Positions 1 through 7,362 of a stretch of DNA of 63,945 bases are shown here, piece by piece. Origin of the DNA: Haliscomenobacteraceae bacterium (GTDB lineage Bacteria; Bacteroidota; Bacteroidia; Chitinophagales; Saprospiraceae); assembly GCA_947501115.1 (NCBI GenBank), contig CANMVX010000022.1, forward strand, positions 1-63,945, given 5' to 3'. How positions within the stretch are numbered: the stretch's first letter is position 1; each line of letters starts with the position of its first letter. Below the pieces are notes generated by a model, which saw only the letters and a program-made list of their open reading frames with translations, was not told the origin of the DNA and did not search any database. The position numbers and the translations under genes were made by a program.

Positions 1-2
1 CA

Positions 3-374
3 GATAAGCACCAGGTTGACTTTCAAGGAGATATTCACGATCCTTTGGTTTGGAAGATGGTTGAACGCCTGGGAAGGGCCATTGCCAGTGATGAATATCG
101 CGATAAAATGGATGTTGAAGATGAAATAGATCGGATATTTGAGCGGGAACTGGGTAAAAAGGATATCGTTATTGCCCAAAAAGATAAGTTAATAGATAAA
201 ACAGTGAAACGCTACGAGAGGACGAAAAAGCAAGTGGTCAATGCAAATAAGCGCACTGAATTACAGAAAAAACGAGTTGAGGCAGAGAAAAAACGTTCAG
301 AAGTTGAAATTCAAAAAAATATAGCCTTGCAAATGGAAATAGAATCGTTGAAAAGGCAACTGAACCCGGGATAA
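3..374 (+). CDS. C-terminal part of a coiled-coil protein, possibly an Rpn/PD-(D/E)XK nuclease-family protein (partial)
   Basis: The reading frame is open from the first complete codon at position 3, with no in-frame ATG near the edge, so the gene starts outside the window. What is visible is about 123 residues. After a short segment ending in a VERLGRAIAS stretch comes a charged, heptad-like Lys/Glu/Arg-rich tail with repeats such as KDIVIAQKDKLIDK, typical of a coiled coil. Bacteroidota Rpn-family nucleases (PD-(D/E)XK putative transposases) often end in this way, with DEI and KDK-type tails. No catalytic residues are in view, so the family name is a guess. It converges on the minus-strand gene ending at 378, only 3 bp away. 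Confidence 0.45.
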   Translation, partial: DKHQVDFQGDIHDPLVWKMVERLGRAIASDEYRDKMDVEDEIDRIFERELGKKDIVIAQKDKLIDKTVKRYERTKKQVVNANKRTELQKKRVEAEKKRSEVEIQKNIALQMEIESLKRQLNPG

Positions 375-377
375 TTC

Positions 378-542
378 CTATTTTGCCTTAAAAATAATCT
401 TAGGTCCAAACCAAAGTAGCGTACCAATAAGCATAAAATACTTATTCTCATCTTGACTAATTACCTCATAGAATACCCCAATAGAAGGCAGAATAGTTAG
501 AATAAGTCCCGCAATCGATACTAATTTTAGTAATATCTTCAT
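378..542 (-). CDS. 54-residue two-helix membrane protein
   Basis: I read this short gene directly. On the minus strand an ATG at 542-540 opens a 54-codon frame ending in TAG at 380-378. The product starts MKILLKLVSIAGLILTILPS and ends in WFGPKIIFKAK. It has two hydrophobic segments (about residues 4-24 and 34-48) separated by a short polar stretch with acidic residues. Its start codon overlaps the stop of the permease gene by ATGA, the signature of translational coupling, so it is probably the last gene of the rha-lut operon. I do not recognise a family. It could be an accessory subunit of the permease or just a small membrane protein. Overlap, length and hydrophobic pattern are seen; function is unknown. 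Confidence 0.6.
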   Translation of the reverse strand: MKILLKLVSIAGLILTILPSIGVFYEVISQDENKYFMLIGTLLWFGPKIIFKAK

Positions 543-1933
543 TTTGACCATTTTTTTTGATACGCATAAGAAGAAAAAATATAAATCAGGGCAGCTAGAA
601 ACCAGCCTGGAAGTCCAAGGAAAAATATTTCCAATCCAGTCGTTTTTGCAATTAAATAGCAGGCTAACAGACTTCCGAGCCAGGTAATTAACGCAGCGAC
701 ATTAAAGGTAAGATTTTTCACTGCCGCCAGATTAGATTGTAATCCTATGCGAGGAAAAAGCCAGTAGTCGATAAATATAATGGCTCCCATGGGCATGAGA
801 ATTAATCCATAAAGGGCCACAAAATCGAGTAATTGCATGACCAAAGCAGGAAAACAAGCGGCTAAAGTGGTAATTGAGCCTACAATTAAGGTTATCTTCC
901 AGGTTTTTGCTTTGGGCATGATAGCTTGTAAAGCGAGTCCCGCCCGATAAATGGTGGGATTGGCCGTGGTCCAACCCGCAATGATTACACATAATGCCCC
1001 GGTAATACCAGCTGCTGAATAGGCTACAGGACCTGGCGCAAATTCTAAATTTTCGTTGCTTTGTTGTAAAAAAAGAGCGTACAAAATACCTGAAGCTAGC
1101 CAGGCAATGTAGTGTCCCACGTACATTCCTCCAGCTGAAGCGAAGCCAGCAGTCCATTTTTTCGCATACCTTAGTATGGACAAATCAGCCATTCCTATGT
1201 GCATAGCCATATTACAGAACCAGGCAAAAAACAAGATATGCCAAAAGGTAAATTTACTTTGACCGGCAAGGGGCTTTCCTGTCCATATTTTATCTTGCGC
1301 AACCTGAAAAAAATCGCCCCAGTTTTTTACGCCCAATTCGGGTAAAACAGCTATAGCCGCGGCTAAAAATACTAAAATCATCCAGGGTGCAGCAATGGTT
1401 GAAAACTTTTCTACCTTATCATAGCCTAAGGTAGCCACAAAAGTGGTAACAGCTCCCACCAGGACTACGATAATTATCCAGGGTAGGCCAGAAGGTAGCC
1501 AATCGGTTAATTTTGCCAACGGTATATTAAATGGAATGCCTATTGCGGTGGCTGAAACGGCTATCATAGAACCTGCTAAAAAGCAGAACATGAGGGCATT
1601 GACCAGATTATAAGCATTGGTAAGGTGTTTGCCACATATTTTTTCGAGCAGATAATATAACGTTACTCTTTCCCTTACGGCAATGGGTGCGCAGATAAAT
1701 GCCCATGATAGTACAGCCAGAAAATTGCCAAGGAGTAAACCTAATATAAGGTCCATAGCCCCCGCGCCATGTGCAACAAACAAGGGGCCGATGACAAATT
1801 CTGTTCCCGCAGTGTGCTCACCGGCATACATTCCTAAAAAACTTTTAAATCCTCGCCAGCGGGAGGCCGGAACAGGTTCTCTTTCGTATTCTTTTACTTC
1901 TTCGAGGTGGGCGCTAAGTTTTTCTAAAAGCAT
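539..1933 (-). CDS. NCS1-like (purine/cytosine permease family) transporter
   Basis: A 464-residue polytopic inner-membrane protein with about 12 hydrophobic segments. The N-terminal block RGFKSFLGMYAGEHTAGTEF followed by a Gly-rich first helix, and the later ATLGYDKVEKFSTIAAPWM segment, resemble cytosine/purine permeases of the NCS1 superfamily. I chose the ATG at 1933 (MLLEKLSAHLEE) because a longer frame to 1990 would run into the lutC end; this start leaves 10 bp after the lutC stop. It sits in the same operon as lactate oxidation and rhamnose genes, so lactate, rhamnose or another small substrate is possible instead of a nucleobase. Substrate is not readable from the sequence. Family call moderately sure, substrate unknown. 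Confidence 0.75.
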   Translation of the reverse strand: MLLEKLSAHLEEVKEYEREPVPASRWRGFKSFLGMYAGEHTAGTEFVIGPLFVAHGAGAMDLILGLLLGNFLAVLSWAFICAPIAVRERVTLYYLLEKICGKHLTNAYNLVNALMFCFLAGSMIAVSATAIGIPFNIPLAKLTDWLPSGLPWIIIVVLVGAVTTFVATLGYDKVEKFSTIAAPWMILVFLAAAIAVLPELGVKNWGDFFQVAQDKIWTGKPLAGQSKFTFWHILFFAWFCNMAMHIGMADLSILRYAKKWTAGFASAGGMYVGHYIAWLASGILYALFLQQSNENLEFAPGPVAYSAAGITGALCVIIAGWTTANPTIYRAGLALQAIMPKAKTWKITLIVGSITTLAACFPALVMQLLDFVALYGLILMPMGAIIFIDYWLFPRIGLQSNLAAVKNLTFNVAALITWLGSLLACYLIAKTTGLEIFFLGLPGWFLAALIYIFSSYAYQKKWSK

Positions 1934-1943
1934 GATGACTCGA

Positions 1944-2528
1944 TTAAGGGGTGAGGATGACCAATAAACTGCGAGCTCCCTGAGCCCCAATAACTAATGA
2001 TTGTTCTATGTCGGCGGTTTTGGAGGGTCCGGCGATGAATACACCAAAGCCTGCAGTAGTGGGTAGTCCTAATATTTTATAAGCTTCATGCATCGTGCCA
2101 ACAATGTTTTTTTCACTGATGACCATAACTAAATGTTGTGCAATAAAAGGTAAAACACGCACATTTCCCAGCTCCTTTTCAGTTACCCAAAGCGCCCCGT
2201 TTTCAGCTACGCCAATAAGTCCTTCAATGATGGCTACCTCAGTTCCTTCATAAAAATCGGGATGAAGAGTGGAAATTCCCTCTATTCCCTCTAAAAAGGG
2301 TAGGGCAGTGACCATTCTTTTATCTTCGGGGAAATGTGTGGTAATTACCTGATGTATTTGTGTACTATCGTCAATACAATGTACTTTACTTCCTCCTCTT
2401 TCCAATATTTGAATAAACAATTTCTTCTTGTCGGTAGCCAATGTTTCGAAAATAGGAACATCAGGTAGAGGCCAAAGATTTGGTCTATTGGCCCTGATTT
2501 TTGTTAAAATAGTTTCTTTACTGGGCAT
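1944..2528 (-). CDS. lutC: LutC-like LUD-domain lactate utilization protein
   Basis: A 194-residue cytoplasmic protein of the LUD family, the third component of the LutABC L-lactate oxidation complex. Hallmarks are the EGLIGVAENGALWVTE region (VAETGT/S-like motif of LUD domains) and the C-terminal GAQGARSLLVILTP. I place the start at the ATG at 2528 (MPSKETIL), which overlaps the end of lutB by 11 bp. An upstream in-frame extension to 2702 would lie wholly inside lutB and is rejected. Length agrees with LutC proteins (about 190-240). The order lutA-lutB-lutC with overlaps shows coupled expression. Role in lactate oxidation is from family knowledge. Confidence 0.88.
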   Translation of the reverse strand: MPSKETILTKIRANRPNLWPLPDVPIFETLATDKKKLFIQILERGGSKVHCIDDSTQIHQVITTHFPEDKRMVTALPFLEGIEGISTLHPDFYEGTEVAIIEGLIGVAENGALWVTEKELGNVRVLPFIAQHLVMVISEKNIVGTMHEAYKILGLPTTAGFGVFIAGPSKTADIEQSLVIGAQGARSLLVILTP

Positions 2529-3891
2529 CCTTAGCTTGTTTTGCATACCATTCCCTAAATGATTCGACGGGGGCTTTGGGTAAATCTCTATCTTTTGTCC
2601 ATACGGTGAAGGAGAGAAATCTTTCTTTTCCTGGGAAAAGACGTAATAATTTCCTCCCGATATTACCCAAACGATGGAAAAAAGAGGGAGAGGCCAAGCC
2701 ATTTCCCATTATGCTCATCATGGTTTTATTTCCCGCTTCGGGCAAACCTGCTTCGCTGACAATCTGTCGCCATTTATAAAGTTGCGTATGAATATCTATT
2801 TTAACCGGGCAAACATCGGTACATGATCCACAAAGTGTGGAAGCAAAGGGTAATTGTCCATGTTTTTTTAAATCTATTCCTGGTGTTAATATCGAACCGA
2901 TAGGCCCTGGAATAGTAGTCTCATAACTATGCCCGCCACTTCTTCTGTAAATAGGGCAAGTATTCATACAAGCACCACAGCGAATGCACTTCAGGGAACT
3001 TCGAAAATCAGGTTTACCTAATTGTTCCGTCCTCCCATTATCCACTAAAATAATATGCATTTCACCCGCTGGTTTTGGATTTCTATGGTGTGAGGTGAAA
3101 ACTGTTACGGGTTGTCCAGTAGCACTTCTGGCTAATAAACGGGTAAATACAGCGAGGTCGCTTCTTCTGGGTATCAGTTTTTCGATACCCATGCTATGTA
3201 TTTGAACAGGGGTTAAATGAACGCCCATATCGGCATTTCCCTCATTGGTACAAACAACTACTTCTCCCGTTTCAGCTATACCAAAATTAACGCCGGTTAA
3301 TGCAACTTGTGCCGTATGAAACTTTTCGCGTAAATGATGTCTGGCTGCCTCTGTTAAATATTGTGGATCGGTTGCCCCTTTTTCTGTATGTAACTCTCTA
3401 TGAAATAGTTCTCCAATTTCTTCTTTCTTCAAATGTATGGCAGGAAGTACAATATGACTGGGTGGTTCATTCAACATTTGAATAATTCTTTCGCCTAAGT
3501 CGGAATCTATAACCTCAATTTCATGAAGTTCTAAAAATTCATTGAGGTGACATTCCTCGGTGAGCATCGATTTACTCTTAACCATTTTTTTCGCCTGGTG
3601 CTTATTTAAAATAGATAAAACGATATCATTATGCTCCTTTGCATCAGCAGCCCAATGCACGATGGCTCCATTTTGAATCGCTGCTTTTTCAAAAGCTTCC
3701 AGGTAATCATCTAATTTTGACAGGGTGTGCATTTTTATATCGGAGGCAAATTCCCTAAGAAATTCCCATTCAGGTATCTCCGAAACAGCAAAGTCCCGCT
3801 TTTTTCTAACCATCCATAATGAGGCATCGTGCCAGTCTGTTCTCGCTTCGTCCTTATTGAAAATAGCCGCTTTTTGAGCATGTGGCATCAT
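2518..3891 (-). CDS. lutB: LutB-like iron-sulfur lactate oxidation subunit
   Basis: A 457-residue protein with an N-terminal LUD domain and a C-terminal ferredoxin-like region. Two [4Fe-4S] patterns are visible: CIRCGACMNTCP at about residues 302-313 and CGSCTDVCP at about 354-362. The LUD signature FGIAETGEVVVCTNEGNADM lies near residue 203. The start at 3891 gives an ATGA overlap with the lutA stop; a longer frame to 3981 is inside lutA and unlikely. With LutA and LutC it should oxidise lactate to pyruvate and pass electrons to the quinone pool or another acceptor. Family assignment is strong; the electron acceptor is not shown by the sequence. Confidence 0.92.
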   Translation of the reverse strand: MMPHAQKAAIFNKDEARTDWHDASLWMVRKKRDFAVSEIPEWEFLREFASDIKMHTLSKLDDYLEAFEKAAIQNGAIVHWAADAKEHNDIVLSILNKHQAKKMVKSKSMLTEECHLNEFLELHEIEVIDSDLGERIIQMLNEPPSHIVLPAIHLKKEEIGELFHRELHTEKGATDPQYLTEAARHHLREKFHTAQVALTGVNFGIAETGEVVVCTNEGNADMGVHLTPVQIHSMGIEKLIPRRSDLAVFTRLLARSATGQPVTVFTSHHRNPKPAGEMHIILVDNGRTEQLGKPDFRSSLKCIRCGACMNTCPIYRRSGGHSYETTIPGPIGSILTPGIDLKKHGQLPFASTLCGSCTDVCPVKIDIHTQLYKWRQIVSEAGLPEAGNKTMMSIMGNGLASPSFFHRLGNIGRKLLRLFPGKERFLSFTVWTKDRDLPKAPVESFREWYAKQAKDAQ

Positions 3892-4631
3892 ATTTCGTCC
3901 GAATTTAAAATTTCTGCAATATGTATTACTTTGATGGGTATGTTCTGCCTCGATATTATACCCTCTAAATGCATAAGGCAACTCATATCTCCGGCGGTTA
4001 TGACTTCCGCCCCTTTTGAAAAATGATCCCGAATTCGATCTTTACCCATTTTTACAGAAATAGCAGGTTCTTTTACCGAAAAAGTTCCCCCAAATCCGCA
4101 ACATTCGTCTTTTCTATCCAATTCAACCAATGTCAGGCCTTCTACCATGCTTAATAATTCATGCAGTTTGGAGGCCGCTGGTTTGTTCACCAATTCACTT
4201 GATGTGGCTAAATGTAAACCTCGTAGTCCATGACAACTTTGATGTAATCCTACTTTATGAGGATATTTTGCGGGTAAAGAGCTGATTTGTAATACGTCAA
4301 GTAAAAATTCTGTTAAATCAAGGGTCTTTGCACGTACTTTTTTAACGGCATCGGTTTGGTCCAAAGTGTCAAAATGGTGTCGCACATGATATACACAACT
4401 TCCTGAAGGGGCTACGATGTAATCATATTTTTCAAACATAGTTACAAAATGAAGGTAACTTCCCCTCGATGCTGCCTCATTTCCAGCATTGGCCAAAGGT
4501 TGACCACAGCAGGTTTGTCCTTCAGGATATTCTACATCACAGCCTAGTTTTAGCAATAGTTTGTATGTTGCAATGGCGGCTTGTGGATAAAATTGATCCA
4601 TATAACAGGGAATGAATAATCCTACTTTCAA
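3888..4631 (-). CDS. lutA: LutA-like CCG-domain lactate oxidation subunit
   Basis: A 247-residue protein with two cysteine-rich (CCG) domains as in LutA/GlpC/HdrB: TCCGQP at about residues 40-45 and ECCGFGG at about 176-182, with conserved single cysteines SGSC (79) and QSCHG (133). These bind a non-cubane or [4Fe-4S]-type cluster in related enzymes. Length is usual for LutA (about 240). It is the first lut gene on the minus strand, 99 bp after the sugar kinase, and its stop overlaps the lutB start by 4 bp. Together with LutBC it should convert the lactate made by the rhamnose pathway to pyruvate; this link is inferred from neighbourhood. Confidence 0.92.
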   Translation of the reverse strand: MKVGLFIPCYMDQFYPQAAIATYKLLLKLGCDVEYPEGQTCCGQPLANAGNEAASRGSYLHFVTMFEKYDYIVAPSGSCVYHVRHHFDTLDQTDAVKKVRAKTLDLTEFLLDVLQISSLPAKYPHKVGLHQSCHGLRGLHLATSSELVNKPAASKLHELLSMVEGLTLVELDRKDECCGFGGTFSVKEPAISVKMGKDRIRDHFSKGAEVITAGDMSCLMHLEGIISRQNIPIKVIHIAEILNSDEI

Positions 4632-4694
4632 TGTTTAAATTTTAAGTTGTTAGCTAAAAGTATATAATTATTCTGATTTTTAGACTATAATCAT

Positions 4695-4723
4695 TACATT
4701 TTTCTTTTTCAAAGTAAAATGTA
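4695..4723 (-). other. Intercistronic hairpin between kinase and lutA
   Basis: A perfect 8-bp inverted repeat, TACATTTT at 4695-4702 and AAAATGTA at 4716-4723, with a 13-nt loop, lies 7 bp downstream of the kinase stop in the gap before lutA. It has no clear T-run on the minus strand, so a full terminator is doubtful. It could be a weak terminator, an RNA stabiliser between the rha and lut parts of the transcript, or an operator for lut genes. Confidence 0.35.
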
Positions 4724-4730
4724 GATAATT

Positions 4731-6038
4731 TTAATGTCCCTTTACCTGCATGGCCGCACCTAATGATGCCCCTGATGAAAATTCAGATACAATTATTTCC
4801 GTGGCAGGAAGTTGTATTTTTAAACTTTGAATGAATATATTGTTTTTTGAAAATCCTCCATCTATGTACATTCGTTGAAATACTTTTCCTTCAGTGGCTA
4901 TCTTTATTGCTTTAATCTGATAAGTACTTAATTCCCAAACCATTTGGTAATAGGCAATGTCAAAAGATGTAAAAAGGGATAAATCGGTTGCAGATGCTGG
5001 TATTTCCTCAATATTTAGCAAAGGAAATGAAAAATACCTTTGATTAGATGTTGAAATGGTATCCAAAAGATGATTATCAAAAGGTTCTTTTGATAAATTT
5101 TTCAAATCATATTTAAAATAATGACCTATTTCTTCCAACCTTTGCTTATAGGTATAGCCTAAAAAAAGTCTGGCCGCTTTTACAGGATTTCCATTGGGTT
5201 GAAGGAAAAGTAAACAGTCTCTTTCCAGAACTTCGGCCGTTAAAGGTTGCGTTGAATAGGGGTTGAATACAATACTCCAGGTTCCCGTCGATAAAAGTAA
5301 ATAGGGTTCATCCGATAATAAACAGAAAGGGTACAGGGTAGCAGAGCTATCATGAATACCTACTCCAACATTTATTAATTTTCCTGAAATGTTTGTTTCT
5401 GAACAGGCACCCGTAGGTGTTATTGGTGGAAATTTTTCTGTTATCCCTTCTCCATAAACCCAGGAATGATAATCATTTTCTGAAAAATTCCATAAGGCCG
5501 TGTGGCAACCAATACTGGTTAATTCTGAAACCGGCATTTCTGTGAAATAATAACTAAAAAATTGAGGTAAATGCAGGCTCCATTTAATACGCTCAAATAC
5601 AGATGGATATCGATATTTTATATAATATAATTGTAAACCGGAATTTAAAAAATCGAGACTTGGCGAAGCGGTTTCTAAGGCCAATTTCTTTTCATCCCCG
5701 TATTTTTTATAAAATGATGATCTGATGTCTGATGGTATCTGTTTTGTATAATTATAAAGAGGAGTCAAAATATTACCAGCCTCATCGACATGAACGAAAC
5801 TCGCTCCATAAGCAGAAAAATTCAGATGGGTTATCTGATAATTTCCACTGCTGATAAGATTTGACAAAACGTTTTTCATCCATGCTAATATGGCATGAAT
5901 ATCGTCGCAAGGAAAGCCATCTTCATCGGTTATTTCAGGTAAAACAGTGGACGTTTGCCATATTTCTTTGTATGAATAGTCATATAAAATGGCTTTTTTA
6001 TTTGTTTTACCCACATCGAAAATGAGGATGGACATCAT
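4731..6038 (-). CDS. rhaB: FGGY-family sugar kinase, probably L-rhamnulokinase
   Basis: A 435-residue cytoplasmic kinase of the FGGY family. The N-terminus has FDVGKTNKKAILYD (phosphate-1 loop of the ASKHA fold), the middle LLLSTGTWSIVFNP (adenosine/phosphate-2 region) and the C-terminus YIDGGFSKNNIFIQSL. It is slightly shorter than E. coli RhaB (489). It starts directly after the stop of the isomerase gene with no gap (tandem ATGATG at 6038-6033). Its neighbours, a rhamnose isomerase and a rhamnulose-1-phosphate aldolase fusion, make ATP-dependent phosphorylation of L-rhamnulose the likely reaction. Substrate specificity (rhamnulose versus fuculose) is inferred from context. Confidence 0.82.
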   Translation of the reverse strand: MMSILIFDVGKTNKKAILYDYSYKEIWQTSTVLPEITDEDGFPCDDIHAILAWMKNVLSNLISSGNYQITHLNFSAYGASFVHVDEAGNILTPLYNYTKQIPSDIRSSFYKKYGDEKKLALETASPSLDFLNSGLQLYYIKYRYPSVFERIKWSLHLPQFFSYYFTEMPVSELTSIGCHTALWNFSENDYHSWVYGEGITEKFPPITPTGACSETNISGKLINVGVGIHDSSATLYPFCLLSDEPYLLLSTGTWSIVFNPYSTQPLTAEVLERDCLLFLQPNGNPVKAARLFLGYTYKQRLEEIGHYFKYDLKNLSKEPFDNHLLDTISTSNQRYFSFPLLNIEEIPASATDLSLFTSFDIAYYQMVWELSTYQIKAIKIATEGKVFQRMYIDGGFSKNNIFIQSLKIQLPATEIIVSEFSSGASLGAAMQVKGH

Positions 6039-7322
6039 TTACAATCCTTTTGCTTTATTTGTAATTCCTCTTTCTCTAATGAGCTGATTCCTTATTTCAT
6101 TTTCCCTATAGCAATGAATAGGTGAAAATGCCGCTTTTTTTCGCAATCTGGCCTCTCTAAGTAGAGGTCTCACATCTGTTCTATAGGCATCTTGAATCAG
6201 TTCCTGCGCTAAAACCACTTCGTTATTATCTCTCAGCTCATTCAGTTTTTTAAAATCTACCAATAATGCCTGTGCGTAGCAAAGGAGAATAGCCTCGATA
6301 CTCTGCATAAGATCTTCCAATGGATCTTTTACATTATGGCTCGCATCGATCATGTATGAAATGGGGGGATTCACCACCGTTGGATCAGCAAGTCCACTCA
6401 CTAATTCTAAAAAAATCAAATATAACTGGTAAGGTTTTATGCTACCAACGGTGAGATCATCATCGCCATATTTGCTGTCATTAAAATGAAATCCACCTAA
6501 TTTTCCCAAAGACAGCAAGGTTGCGACAATCTGCTCAATATTGGTATTTGGTAAATGATGCCCCAAATCGACCAGGCTAAAAGCCTTAGGCCCACAAGCA
6601 GAGGCTAATAAATGGGAGGTTCCCCAATCTTGAATTACGGTGCTGTAAAACTGAGGTTCGTAGGGTTTATACTCAATAAACATTTGCCAATCGGCGGGTA
6701 AATGTCTGTATATTTCTTGTAAAGATTCCTTTGTTCTTGACAGCGCTTGACGGAAATTAGTTTGACCTGGAAAGGTGGAGCCATCTGACAACCATACGGT
6801 TATACTTTTTGAACCCAATGCTTCTCCATAATGAATGACCTCTATATTGTGTTGTATTGCCTGTTCTCTAACTTTTCTATCTGTATGACAGAGAGAACCA
6901 TATTTATAGCTAAGGGCTTGATCAGGTTGATCTTGGAATGTATTGGAATTTACGGCATCGAAAGTTATCCCACAATCACTCGCGTACCGGGTTAATGTTG
7001 ACACATTTTCCGGAATATCCCAGGGAATATGTAACGAAACGGCGCCTGCAGCCCCCGTTAAATCGTTGATGATACTTATGTCCGATATTTTCTGAAAGAG
7101 ATCTCCAGGTTCACCACCCATAGAAAATCTACCAAATCGGGTTCCCCCTGCACCAAGTGCCCAGCTGGGAATAGCTACCTGGAATTGTTGTATTTTGGTT
7201 ATAATAGACTCAACATCAACACCTTTATCAGAAAGTTCTCTTTTGAGAAAATGAAATGATTGGCTATGTTTCTCCAAAAACAAATCATTATGTCTTGAAA
7301 TATGCAATGAATCTATTCGCAT
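6039..7322 (-). CDS. rhaI: L-rhamnose isomerase of the Pseudomonas stutzeri/RhaI type
   Basis: A 427-residue TIM-barrel sugar isomerase close in length to P. stutzeri L-rhamnose isomerase (430). Metal- and substrate-site motifs are visible: FIEYKPYEP (metal-binding Glu), SLVDLGHHLPNTN (Asp and His), and GGFHFNDSKYGDDDLTVGS (His plus the DxxxxDDD acidic cluster). The N-terminal GAGGTRFGRF is characteristic of this subfamily. It converts L-rhamnose to L-rhamnulose with a divalent metal. It is 40 bp downstream of the aldolase/dehydrogenase gene and abuts the kinase. The family can also act on other aldoses, so substrate is supported mainly by operon context. Confidence 0.88.
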   Translation of the reverse strand: MRIDSLHISRHNDLFLEKHSQSFHFLKRELSDKGVDVESIITKIQQFQVAIPSWALGAGGTRFGRFSMGGEPGDLFQKISDISIINDLTGAAGAVSLHIPWDIPENVSTLTRYASDCGITFDAVNSNTFQDQPDQALSYKYGSLCHTDRKVREQAIQHNIEVIHYGEALGSKSITVWLSDGSTFPGQTNFRQALSRTKESLQEIYRHLPADWQMFIEYKPYEPQFYSTVIQDWGTSHLLASACGPKAFSLVDLGHHLPNTNIEQIVATLLSLGKLGGFHFNDSKYGDDDLTVGSIKPYQLYLIFLELVSGLADPTVVNPPISYMIDASHNVKDPLEDLMQSIEAILLCYAQALLVDFKKLNELRDNNEVVLAQELIQDAYRTDVRPLLREARLRKKAAFSPIHCYRENEIRNQLIRERGITNKAKGL

Positions 7323-7362
7323 AAAGAGAGTAATTTAAGGATAAAGAGCCTGAGTCCAACCT

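Noticed and set aside
2529-2702. N-terminal extension of lutC
   Set aside because: Lies entirely inside lutB and has no LUD similarity; the ATG at 2528 gives a normal LutC.
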